A DNA stretch of 12,501 nucleotides from JAFCBV01 sp965370715 (GCA_965370715.1 CBDUVQ010000020.1:1-12501); one strand, 5' to 3'. Positions 5,244 to 11,220 are shown, counted from the stretch's first letter. The notes: generated from the letters alone by a model not told the origin. Made by a program: numbers and translations.

Positions 5244-5360
5244 ATGACAGCGTACAAGTGTTCGGCGTGCGGGAGCACGAAAGAAATTGAAAACAAGCCT
5301 GAAGACACTCTTTTTGAGGCGCCTAACTGCTGCGGCAAGAAGATGTATGTGGCTTCATAA
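5244..5360 (+). CDS. Small zinc-ribbon protein
   Basis: A 38-residue protein with a CSACGST knuckle (Cys6, Cys9) near the N terminus and NCCGKKM (Cys29, Cys30) near the C terminus, separated by an acidic linker. This is the look of a single zinc ribbon or rubredoxin-like metal site, although the second half has adjacent cysteines rather than CxxC. No named family is assigned. The ATG at 5244 is preceded by GAGGGG (5231-5236), a plausible Shine-Dalgarno site, and by an ACTTATTAATG TATA-like element near 5200-5209. The archaeosortase gene begins 22 bases after the stop in the same direction, so they may share a transcript. A regulatory or RNA- or protein-binding role would be typical for such miniature ribbons but cannot be shown. 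Confidence 0.75.
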   Translation: MTAYKCSACGSTKEIENKPEDTLFEAPNCCGKKMYVAS

Positions 5361-5382
5361 TACGGAATTCTCGGTTTTCTGT

Positions 5383-5988
5383 ATGGTTATGAAGCTCATA
5401 AAAGATATTGCCGGAAAATGGGCTCTTTTTGAGAGAAAAACAACAAAGAACTTCACATTATTTCAGGTGCGCCTATGGACTGCGCTTATATTTCTTTTGA
5501 GATTTGCTGTTCTTGCAATACCTTTTCACATGATTTTGTGGACTAATTTCGATGCATACTTTCTGCAGGCTATTGTTGCAAAGTCGGTTTCATACATTCT
5601 TTCATTTTCAGGAGCGTTTGTGTCTCATGCAGGCAATTTTTTGTATATAGAGACGCCGTCTTTGTGGACAGTTGAGATTATCAAGGACTGTGTCGGGTGG
5701 AAGTCGTTTCTTGCACTTGCAGGGCTTATATTCGCAGTGCGCGCTGCAAGCGCGAAAACGAGAATTGCAGGAGTGCTTCTGGGTGCGCCTGTGATTTTTT
5801 TCGGTAACATTATCCGCATATACACATCAATTTATGCGAGCCTGATTTTCGGGACTGAAAAATTCCCGCTGATACATGATGTGCTCTGGCAGTGGGGCAT
5901 GATATTGCTTGTTCTTTTGGCATGGCTTTGTTGGATGAAGCACTTCAGGGTCGGGATATATGATGTTGCGCAGGTTGGGGCGAAATGA
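5383..5988 (+). CDS. Archaeosortase/exosortase-family membrane protease-transpeptidase
   Basis: A 201-residue multi-pass membrane protein. Family members recognise a C-terminal tripartite signal on secreted proteins, cut it and often attach the protein to lipid. The catalytic residues stand out: Cys103 in KDCVGWKS, Arg145 in GNIIRIY and His165 in FPLIHDVLWQWG, each next to a hydrophobic segment as the family requires. Membrane helices lie at about residues 28-50, 62-80, 106-121, 126-158 (perhaps two) and 170-186. Length is at the short end, with no fused extra domain. The start could be ATG 5383 or 5389; a longer in-frame reading starts inside the zinc-ribbon gene and is unlikely. The archaeosortase subtype is not identified. 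A candidate substrate with a C-terminal signal-like tail is encoded at 10516-11220. Family call is strong. Confidence 0.9.
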   Translation: MVMKLIKDIAGKWALFERKTTKNFTLFQVRLWTALIFLLRFAVLAIPFHMILWTNFDAYFLQAIVAKSVSYILSFSGAFVSHAGNFLYIETPSLWTVEIIKDCVGWKSFLALAGLIFAVRAASAKTRIAGVLLGAPVIFFGNIIRIYTSIYASLIFGTEKFPLIHDVLWQWGMILLVLLAWLCWMKHFRVGIYDVAQVGAK

Positions 5989-6094
5989 GCCGTTAAAGTA
6001 CACAGGTTTGGTGTTTTGTATCACAGGGTTTGAGAAAGAAAAGTATTCAAGGTTAGTTTTGTGTTTTGTAGTCTTTTGCTGGTTCGCTATGCAG

Positions 6095-6130
6095 TCTCGC
6101 GCGACTTACAGTGGGTGAAGGCGCGAGATC
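6095..6130. repeat. Array unit 0, reduced
   Basis: TCTCGCGC (6095-6102) pairs exactly with GCGCGAGA (6121-6128), leaving an 18-base loop. It ends directly before a 41-base linker-like segment (6131-6171), as the full units do. It lacks the inner stem and the CGAGCATRC loop, so it looks like a shortened or decayed unit. Confidence 0.55.
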
Positions 6131-6171
6131 CTCAAAAATCTTACAAATACAATTGGTTCAGATTTTTGGGC

Positions 6172-6233
6172 TTTTTGGTGGCTCGATTCTTGCTCAATGC
6201 GAGCATGCTTCGCAAGACCTCGTTCACCAAAAA
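6172..6233. repeat. Array unit A, 62 bases
   Basis: The outer stem is TTTTTGGTG (6172-6180) with CACCAAAAA (6225-6233). Internal loops are GCTCGAT (6181-6187) and CCTCGTT (6218-6224). The inner stem 6188-6196 with 6209-6217 has seven of nine positions paired. The apical loop is ATGCGAGCATGC (6197-6208). Confidence 0.8.
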
Positions 6234-6274
6234 TCATGAAAATCCACAAAGGCAATTGGCTAGGCTTTTCAAGC

Positions 6275-6336
6275 TTTTTTATGGTTCACACCAAAATTGA
6301 AACGAGCATACCAATTTTGGGCTCACTCATAAAAAA
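6275..6336. repeat. Array unit B, 62 bases
   Basis: The outer stem is TTTTTTATG (6275-6283) with CATAAAAAA (6328-6336). Internal loops are GTTCACA (6284-6290) and GCTCACT (6321-6327). The inner stem is CCAAAATTG (6291-6299) with CAATTTTGG (6312-6320), nine perfect pairs. The apical loop is AAACGAGCATAC (6300-6311). Confidence 0.85.
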
Positions 6337-6376
6337 TCATGAAAATCTACAGTACTTTTGCTTAAGCTTTTCAAGC

Positions 6377-6437
6377 TCTCCAACGGCTCGCCTAGTAAAC
6401 GAGCGAGCATGCCGTTTACTGGCTCGCTCGTTGTAGA
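6377..6437. repeat. Array unit C, 61 bases, abutting the tRNA
   Basis: The outer stem is TCTCCAACG (6377-6385) with CGTTGTAGA (6429-6437), eight of nine paired. Internal loops are GCTCGCC (6386-6392) and GCTCGCT (6422-6428). The inner stem is TAGTAAACG (6393-6401) with CGTTTACTG (6413-6421), one T-G pair. The apical loop is AGCGAGCATGC (6402-6412). Its last base is directly next to the discriminator base of tRNA-Pro. Confidence 0.85.
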
Positions 6438-6511
6438 TGGGGCCTCCCGGATTTGAACCGGGGTCCCGGGCTCCCAAAGCCCGAAGGATAACCAAGCTAC
6501 CCTAAGGCCCC
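6438..6511 (-). tRNA. tRNA-Pro (anticodon UGG)
   Basis: A 74-base cloverleaf. The acceptor GGGGCCT pairs with AGGCCCC, with discriminator A. The D arm is GGGT/ATCC around AGCTTGGTT. The anticodon stem CGGGC/GCCCG encloses TTTGGGA, giving anticodon TGG. The T arm is CCCGG, TTCAAAT, CCGGG. No intron and no encoded CCA. A run of seven A residues lies a few bases upstream on the minus strand. The 3' end abuts the last unit of the hairpin array with no spacer. Confidence 0.96.
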
Positions 6512-6567
6512 CTTTTTTTGGCGCGCGAATCAACACGCGATGCGCTGAAAATCACCTGTTTGTGTGA

Positions 6568-6575
6568 ATATAAAT
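6568..6575 (+). promoter_or_regulatory. TATA box of rnp3
   Basis: ATATAAAT in GAATATAAATC, with the TATAAA core centred about 25 bases before the ATG at 6597. This predicts a leaderless mRNA. It lies between the divergent tRNA-Pro and rnp3; on the minus strand TTTATATT at the same place could also serve the tRNA with a leader of about 30 bases. Confidence 0.6.
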
Positions 6576-6596
6576 CTGCATGTTTAATAATCTTTA

Positions 6597-7352
6597 ATGC
6601 TTCGCAAATACTACGACCTGCACGTGACCACTAAAAGGTCTTTTGGGACAGAATATGCGGTAGATATGATTCGCATGGCAGAGCGCCTTGGTTTCGGAGG
6701 CATTGCTATTGTTGATAAGATTGAGTCTGTAAAAGAGATTATTGAGGCAAGAAAAGAGGTCCTGGATGCAAAGCCAAAAATTGAGGTTCTTGTCGGTGCA
6801 GAAATAAAGGTTGACAAGGCATCAAAACTCGCGGCAAAGGTGAATGCGCTTCGTGAGGCAGCAGACTTGATTGTGGTGTCCGGCGGGGACGATGAGATAA
6901 ACCGCGCAGCATGCGAGAACCCAAAGGTTGATATTCTCGCCCATCCTGAGCTTATGAGAAAGGACGGTGGGCTTGACCATGTGATAGCAGGATTTGCAGC
7001 AAAGAACGGGGTCGCAATTGAGCTTAACTTCCGCGGGTTTTTGCAGTCCTACAGGAAAATACGCTGCCATGTGCTGACACACATGAGAAAAAACGCAATG
7101 CTGGCAGAGAAATACGGTGCACCGCTTATTGTTACGAGCGCAGCCCAAAGCACATATGAAATGCGGGCAGGGCGTGATATGGCATCCCTTGCATCATTGG
7201 TCGGGCTTGCAACAGACCGGGCAATAAGGACGGTCTCAGATATCCCTGAAATGATTGCAAAGCGCGCAAAGGATGAAAAGAATCCGAGAAACGTGGCTCC
7301 AGGCGTGCGCATAAAGGAGAAGAAAGAACAATCCCTGAAAGAGGTCGAATAA
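6597..7352 (+). CDS. rnp3: RNase P protein component 3 (Rpp30)
   Basis: A 251-residue subunit of archaeal RNase P, which matures tRNA 5' ends. Rpp30 has a PHP-like TIM-barrel fold and acts as a pair with Pop5, encoded directly downstream. Recognised blocks are YYDLHV near the N terminus, GFGGIAIVD (about 32-40), VGAEIKV, LIVVSGGDDEINRAACENPKVDILAHPE (shown here as consecutive conserved strands, about residues 91-118), GVAIELNFR and LIVTSAAQS. The charged C-terminal tail (about 225-251) is not conserved in the family and is probably flexible. Length is normal. The start is fixed by the TATA box 25 bases upstream. The stop lies one base before the ATG of rnp2, so the two are one operon with a stoichiometric product. 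Confidence 0.94.
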   Translation: MLRKYYDLHVTTKRSFGTEYAVDMIRMAERLGFGGIAIVDKIESVKEIIEARKEVLDAKPKIEVLVGAEIKVDKASKLAAKVNALREAADLIVVSGGDDEINRAACENPKVDILAHPELMRKDGGLDHVIAGFAAKNGVAIELNFRGFLQSYRKIRCHVLTHMRKNAMLAEKYGAPLIVTSAAQSTYEMRAGRDMASLASLVGLATDRAIRTVSDIPEMIAKRAKDEKNPRNVAPGVRIKEKKEQSLKEVE

Positions 7353-7353
7353 T

Positions 7354-7734
7354 ATGGCACTCAACATGCTCCCACCTACATTGAGAGAGAATCATCGGTA
7401 TGTTGTATTTGAAGTAATATCAAAAAAAGACATTGCCTTTAGCGGGATTGTCGAGAATGTCTGGAAGGCGTCCCTTGCGTTGTTCGGAGATGCAGGCACG
7501 GCTGAAATGAGCCTTTGGGTGCCAGGGAACCTCTATGACGCTTCAAAGAAAAAAGGCATCATACGCACCAATCACTTTGGGGTTGAGAAGCTTCGCGCAG
7601 CAATTACATCAATCCGCGAAATAAACGGAGAGCCCGTGGTCTTCATAATCCTCGGCGTCACAGGAACCATACGCTCTGCAAAGAACAAGTTCCTCGGTAT
7701 CAGGGATTTGAAGGATTATGCTGGGAAAAGGTGA
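7354..7734 (+). CDS. rnp2: RNase P protein component 2 (Pop5/Rpp14)
   Basis: A 126-residue subunit of RNase P. Pop5 binds the catalytic domain of RNase P RNA together with Rpp30. The family signature LPPTLRENHRYVVFEV is at residues 6-21, followed by FSGIVENVWKASLALFGDAG and later GIIRTNHFGVEKLRAAI and a GVTGTIRSAKNKF C-terminal strand. Length is normal. GAGGT about 10 bases before the ATG is a Shine-Dalgarno site inside the end of rnp3. In many archaea this gene is followed by proteasome and exosome genes; here the operon ends with a hairpin and a convergent gene. Confidence 0.93.
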   Translation: MALNMLPPTLRENHRYVVFEVISKKDIAFSGIVENVWKASLALFGDAGTAEMSLWVPGNLYDASKKKGIIRTNHFGVEKLRAAITSIREINGEPVVFIILGVTGTIRSAKNKFLGIRDLKDYAGKR

Positions 7735-7764
7735 TTTCTTGAATGATTGTTTTAGAAATCATTC
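7732..7764. terminator. Shared hairpin between convergent rnp2 and the orphan gene
   Basis: GAATGATT (7741-7748) pairs exactly with AATCATTC (7757-7764). An alternative exact stem uses TGATTTCT (7732-7739) with AGAAATCA (7754-7761); the two share the right arm. The hairpin spans the gap and both stop codons. T content after it is modest in both directions, so it may act as a two-way terminator or 3' end stabiliser. Confidence 0.5.
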
Positions 7765-8187
7765 CTCTCCTGTTTGTGTTGGTATGGTTCGTTGTTCTTT
7801 AGGAAAAATAATTCCTGTATTCTGACCTAAGCTATCAAGTTCTTTTTGAGATATTGTAGGACTACAATACCGAACAGTATTTTCGTTATCAATAACGAGA
7901 TATCTTTGACTAAAAGGCATATTTTCTTTTGCCATAGTAAGAATGCCAAACGGATCTACAAAAAGTGTTTGATCTGTATTACCATTAAAGGAGACAATCT
8001 GTTGTTTGGTTGAGAGATCTTCTGATTCATAAAGAGGTTCTACCTTGCCGTCCAGTACATGATATTTATGTGCACCAGGACCATCAATTAGATAATGCTC
8101 TTCTTTAACACCATTTTCTTTAACGTAATTTAATACATCATCTATGGGTACGCCATCTATAGGACACAAAATTCTCATTACAGCCAT
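7759..8187 (-). CDS. Orphan protein of unknown function
   Basis: A 142-residue soluble protein, not recognised. It starts MAVMRILCPIDGVPIDDVLNYV, suggesting an alternating strand-helix beginning, and has a middle part with HKYHVLDGKVEPLYES and FVDPFGILTMAKEN, then a polar tail (RTIPTQTGEE). Two cysteines, Cys8 and one in VRYCSP, do not form a metal motif. The start at 8187 is well supported: GAGGTG lies at 8194-8199 and a TATA box (CTTTATAAG, near 8234-8242) is upstream. Codon choice looks more AT-rich than the flanking genes, with many TTA, CAA, AGA, GTA and AAT codons, which may mean recent acquisition. It is convergent with rnp2 and divergent from GGGPS, so it has its own transcript. Function unknown. 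Confidence 0.75.
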   Translation of the reverse strand: MAVMRILCPIDGVPIDDVLNYVKENGVKEEHYLIDGPGAHKYHVLDGKVEPLYESEDLSTKQQIVSFNGNTDQTLFVDPFGILTMAKENMPFSQRYLVIDNENTVRYCSPTISQKELDSLGQNTGIIFPKEQRTIPTQTGEE

Positions 8188-8233
8188 ATATTACACCTCA
8201 TCATTAACAACTTATCAGTAGTATATGTAAGAA

Positions 8234-8300
8234 ACTTTATAAGCATTTTCGTACTCAAACATATATGTTTTACAGATTGTTTCGCGCGTTTTTATAAATA
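8234..8300. promoter_or_regulatory. Divergent promoter region of the orphan gene and GGGPS
   Basis: Three AT cores are visible: CTTTATAAG (about 8234-8242), positioned for the minus-strand orphan gene; AAACATATATGTTT (8257-8270), a perfect 14-base palindrome; and TTTATAAATA (8291-8300), positioned for GGGPS. The palindrome may be another TATA box or an operator. Confidence 0.5.
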
Positions 8301-8326
8301 TTGTGTACCAAGTAATTGCGGTTGTT

Positions 8327-9061
8327 ATGCAATTGAATCAGGGTCGGGCAGAAAGGATACTAAATAAGTACCTGAAAGAGGAAGGTGCCCTACACTTTAC
8401 ATTGATTGTCCCTGATGAGAACGGCGGGGCTGCTGACGTGAAAGCGGCATCAAAATCTGCAAGAGATGCAGGCACGTCTGCGTTTATCGTGCGCCCAAAG
8501 CACGGCACGTCCGCGCTTGTGATTGAGAAAACGGTCAAGGAACTGAAAAAGCACGAGCTTCCGGTTCTTCTTTTGCCGACAAATGTTGAGGATATTTGTC
8601 ATGGCATAGATGCTGTTCTTTTCATAACGCTTCTGAATTCCAGAAACGTATATTGGATGGTGGGCGCGCAAGCACTCGGCGCCCCTGTGCTGAAGCAGAT
8701 GGGTCTTGAGACAATACCTACAGCATACCTTGTTTTTGAGCCAGGCGGGACAATGTCCTGGATGGGGGATGTTCGGCCGCTTCCAACGTCAGACACACAC
8801 CTTGCTGCAATACATGCTCTTGGTGCGGAATATTTCGGCATGCGCTACCTTTATATTGAAACGGGATTTCAAAAGAAAGAGCAGGTTCCGGTGGGAATAA
8901 TTTCTGCAATATCAAAGATGAGCCAAATTAACATCCTGCTTGAGTGCATAAACGCACCTAAAGAGTACATAAAGTCTGCGATTGAAGCGGGCGCGAAAAT
9001 GATTATAACAGAGCCCCGGGAAGATATAAAGGCAATAGTTTCTTCAATATCAAGACCCTAA
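8327..9061 (+). CDS. Geranylgeranylglyceryl phosphate synthase
   Basis: A 244-residue TIM-barrel prenyltransferase that joins geranylgeranyl diphosphate to glycerol-1-phosphate, the first committed step of archaeal ether lipid synthesis. Recognised segments are GALHFTLIVPDE (strand 1), DAVLFITLLNSRNVYWMVGAQ split by family-conserved LLNSRN, TAYLVFEPGGTMSWMGDVRPLP (phosphate-binding region) and AAIHALGAEYFGMRYLYIETG. This fits group II-type GGGPS. An in-frame GTG at 8303 would extend the protein by 8 residues, but it lies right next to the TATA box at 8291-8300. The ATG at 8327, about 30 bases from the box, also aligns better with family N termini (GRAERILNKYLKEEG). The next gene follows after a new TATA box. 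Its presence means this organism can make, or once made, its own lipid backbone. Confidence 0.92.
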   Translation: MQLNQGRAERILNKYLKEEGALHFTLIVPDENGGAADVKAASKSARDAGTSAFIVRPKHGTSALVIEKTVKELKKHELPVLLLPTNVEDICHGIDAVLFITLLNSRNVYWMVGAQALGAPVLKQMGLETIPTAYLVFEPGGTMSWMGDVRPLPTSDTHLAAIHALGAEYFGMRYLYIETGFQKKEQVPVGIISAISKMSQINILLECINAPKEYIKSAIEAGAKMIITEPREDIKAIVSSISRP

Positions 9062-9073
9062 TCAGGCAAACCA

Positions 9074-9081
9074 TTATATAT
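9074..9081 (+). promoter_or_regulatory. TATA box of the nucleotidyltransferase gene
   Basis: TTATATAT, centred about 26 bases before the second in-frame ATG (9104) and 20 bases before the first (9098). Leaderless spacing therefore favours 9104 as the true start. Confidence 0.5.
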
Positions 9082-9097
9082 GCTATAAGGCAATTGT

Positions 9098-10510
9098 ATG
9101 TCTATGGAAAAAAAGCATGATGTTTCAAAAGTTTCTGAAAAACCAAGTGCACCTAAAGATGTTTCTCCTGCAGAAAAAATAGCCGAGAAATACAGGGCGC
9201 GCAAGGCATTAACAAAAGATGTTTCTGATAAAAAGGCAAAGCCTGATAAAGAGCTCGAAGAGAGAAAAAAGGAGCAGGAGCGCCGTTTTAAAATAGGGCA
9301 GGAATTTTCACAGAAGCTTCTTGCGAAGTTCAAGAAGACTGTAAAGGCAGTTGTCATCTACGGGTCAACTGCGACCGGCAAGCAGAACAAGAAGTCAGAC
9401 ATAGATGTTTTCGTAATAATGGATGACACAAAGGTTGAGCAGGAAATACCTCCTGAGATAAAAGAGCGAATATGGAATGAAATGCTGCGGATTGCAAAAG
9501 AGACAAATGAGCTCATTACGCTTCAGGCATTCATGTTTATTACAGAGTTCTGGGAGAACCTTCGTGTTGCAGAGCCTGTCTTAATCGCAATTCTTAGAAA
9601 CGGAGTTCCTGTATTTGATGTAGGTGTGTTTATGCCTGCAAAAAGGATGCTTCTTCGCGGAAAGATTCCGACAACATACGAGGCTGTTGAGAAAAAGATA
9701 ACTGCCGCGCCCCAATTTGTAGAGTTTGCGCAAGGACGGATAAAGTCAGCAGGCCACTATCTTGAGCAGGCAATGGCAACTGCAGGTAATGCAGCTCTCA
9801 TGTTCATGGGCAAGATGCCTGTAAACAAGGAAGATGTTCCCCAAACACTGCAAAGAACATTTGTTGATCAGCAGCTTCTTGAGACGAGGTATGTGAAAGA
9901 AGCAGAAGAGATACGTGTATTTGCAAAAAGCCTTGAGCACAGAAAAGGGGATGATTTGAAAACCATTGGTGCTGAAACTGACAAGCACCTAAAAATGACT
10001 GATGATTTTGTAAAGCGAATGCAGAAACTCATCAAGGAACTTGAGCAGAGAAAAAAATCAAGCGTAATAATGAAGACATACAAGACATTCCTTAAGGCGA
10101 ATGTAGGGGCTTTGAAGTATATCGGGGTGACACCACCGGAATCGTTAAAAGATCTTCCAAAGGCAATATATGAGAATTTTCCTGAACTCAAAGATATGCA
10201 CGCAGATCTTTTTGAGACAATGACAAAGCAGATAACTCTGATAAAGAACGGTAAGTCAGAGAACGTTCCAGAGCGCGATATTTATTCAATACAGGAACAG
10301 ACAAAGGTTTTTGTTGTTCAACTTGGCAAAAAGCTCAAGGAAATGAAGGACAAGGGGCTTATTAAGCCGTCGAAAGAACCGGTTAAAAGCGCAAAGCCTG
10401 CGCAACAAACAGAGAGCGCAGGCCAAAAGAAAGCACAGCCAAAGGATGTTGTAACTACAAGAGTTGAAGATTTTCTTGAAGGCAAAAAAACTGAAAGCAA
10501 AGAAAAATAA
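9098..10510 (+). CDS. Nucleotidyltransferase-domain protein with helical, possibly HEPN-like, second domain
   Basis: A 470-residue protein; the true start may be the ATG at 9104. Residues 1-65 are charged and probably disordered. Residues about 66-180 form a Pol-beta-type minimal nucleotidyltransferase: VVIYGSTATGKQNKKSDIDV has the GS motif (89-90) and both metal-binding aspartates (101, 103). The third acidic residue usual on a later strand is not evident; the segment NELITLQAF has no aspartate, so activity may be changed or lost. Residues about 190-325 are helical, with AQGRIKSAGHYLEQAMATAGNA resembling the start of a HEPN domain, and an R-x5-H spacing at 214-220. Residues about 330-430 form another helical region; the tail is Lys/Glu/Pro-rich. 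MNT and HEPN domains are usually separate toxin-antitoxin genes. Here they seem joined in one long soluble protein. Whether it is a toxin system or a cellular factor is open. Confidence 0.8.
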   Translation: MSMEKKHDVSKVSEKPSAPKDVSPAEKIAEKYRARKALTKDVSDKKAKPDKELEERKKEQERRFKIGQEFSQKLLAKFKKTVKAVVIYGSTATGKQNKKSDIDVFVIMDDTKVEQEIPPEIKERIWNEMLRIAKETNELITLQAFMFITEFWENLRVAEPVLIAILRNGVPVFDVGVFMPAKRMLLRGKIPTTYEAVEKKITAAPQFVEFAQGRIKSAGHYLEQAMATAGNAALMFMGKMPVNKEDVPQTLQRTFVDQQLLETRYVKEAEEIRVFAKSLEHRKGDDLKTIGAETDKHLKMTDDFVKRMQKLIKELEQRKKSSVIMKTYKTFLKANVGALKYIGVTPPESLKDLPKAIYENFPELKDMHADLFETMTKQITLIKNGKSENVPERDIYSIQEQTKVFVVQLGKKLKEMKDKGLIKPSKEPVKSAKPAQQTESAGQKKAQPKDVVTTRVEDFLEGKKTESKEK

Positions 10511-10515
10511 TTTGT

Positions 10516-11220
10516 TTATTCTTTTATTACACTGAATCTTTTGCCTGAACTGCCAACAATCGCAGCTATAATCGCGACAAGCATAAAGAATGCTGTGCTT
10601 ATGCCCGGCGTGACGCTGAAAAGGCCTGTCTTTTTATGAACGACTTTTATGGCTATTTCATCGTATCTGTTTTCATACACATCATCCGGCCCTATAATCA
10701 GTTTGTAGCTTCCGGCAACTGCCCCGAAGAAGTCTATGGTCACCACTTTTTCTTCCCCTGGCCCTACAGTAACATTCAGGTCACGTCGGTTCCTGTCAGT
10801 GCGATGTCCGGTAAACCATGCCCAATTTTTGGACGGGTCAAAGCTTCCAAGGTATAGTGGAAATACCTCTGTTGTTGCTCCGCCGTTTTTAACTACAATT
10901 GTTATTCGCTCTTTATTTCCAATTGTTACATGAATCCCGCCGCCGTCAACTTCAACACCAGTCTCAGGAGGTGAAACAAACGAGGATATGAATGTCCATA
11001 CTCTTCCGAGGTACAGCGCATAACTATTGCTTTCGGAATAATTTGTGACAGCCTGACCGATTGTCATGTCCAGCTTGTAGCTATTGCTGCTGCTTATGTT
11101 TCCCCCGCTTCCAATTACGGCATCTGTGATTATATGGCTAGAAGAACTCATATCAAATGCATGCGCAGAAATCGGTAAAATTAATACTGCAAGAAAAACA
11201 ATCCAGATTGCGCGATACAT
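10516..11220 (-). CDS. Secreted surface protein with C-terminal sorting-signal-like tail
   Basis: A 234-residue exported protein. Residues 1-21 are a Sec signal peptide ending SAHA. Residues about 28-75 resemble a surface-protein segment (GSGGNISSSNSYKLD, TIGQAV, SYALYLGRVW). Residues about 88-195 look like a beta-sandwich with VTIGNKERITIVVKNGG and VTVGPGEEKVVTIDF, as in extracellular Ig-like domains. NIS, NYS and NVT are possible N-glycosylation sites. The tail has SVTPGIS (202-208), a hydrophobic helix (209-223) and basic GKR, the three-part plan of archaeosortase or simple membrane-anchor signals. The ATG at 11220 fits a leaderless start from the TATA box at 11243-11250, better than the upstream in-frame GTG at 11235. 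It converges on the nucleotidyltransferase gene with a five-base gap. An archaeosortase is encoded at 5383; substrate status is inference. Confidence 0.82.
   Translation of the reverse strand: MYRAIWIVFLAVLILPISAHAFDMSSSSHIITDAVIGSGGNISSSNSYKLDMTIGQAVTNYSESNSYALYLGRVWTFISSFVSPPETGVEVDGGGIHVTIGNKERITIVVKNGGATTEVFPLYLGSFDPSKNWAWFTGHRTDRNRRDLNVTVGPGEEKVVTIDFFGAVAGSYKLIIGPDDVYENRYDEIAIKVVHKKTGLFSVTPGISTAFFMLVAIIAAIVGSSGKRFSVIKE

Larger units (their letters stand above)
6095..6437. repeat. Tandem array of double-stem hairpin repeats next to tRNA-Pro
   Basis: Three full hairpin units (6172-6233, 6275-6336, 6377-6437) and one reduced unit (6095-6130) are joined by linkers of 41, 41 and 40 bases. 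Each full unit has the plan: 9-base outer stem, 7-base internal loop, 9-base inner stem, 11-12-base apical loop, and back. Stem sequences differ between units but pairing is kept; internal loops (GCTC-type) and apical loops (CGAGCATRC) are conserved. Linkers share TCATGAAAATC at the start and GCTTTTCAAGC at the end in the last two. The linker before the first full unit is more diverged but keeps CAATTGG at the same offset. From 5989 to 6094 there is only AT-rich sequence, with a possible partial linker at about 6071-6094. No known repeat class fits well. Confidence 0.85.

Noticed and set aside
5287..5382. Longer N terminus for the archaeosortase
   Set aside because: The in-frame extension runs through the small zinc-ribbon gene in another frame and adds no membrane or motif feature; ATG at 5383 or 5389 gives a normal family length.
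6061..6436. Open frames of 79 codons across the hairpin array on the plus strand
   Set aside because: The conserved linker falls in different frames in the two copies, the stems vary in a paired manner, and the peptides have no recognisable features. The frames are by-products of the repeats.
6095..6437. Array as CRISPR or as integron attC sites
   Set aside because: CRISPR needs constant repeats with variable spacers; here the linkers are conserved and the stems vary. attC sites need conserved AAC and GTT triplets in the outer stem and a gene between sites; only unit C has AAC/GTT, and there are no cassette genes.
7049..7395. Minus-strand open frames opposite rnp3 and other core genes
   Set aside because: They lie fully opposite well-supported genes, and their peptides show no domain or motif; they are shadows of the real coding frames.
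8303..8326. GTG start for GGGP synthase
   Set aside because: It lies directly after the TATA box at 8291-8300, where it would be upstream of the expected transcription start, and the added residues do not fit family N termini.
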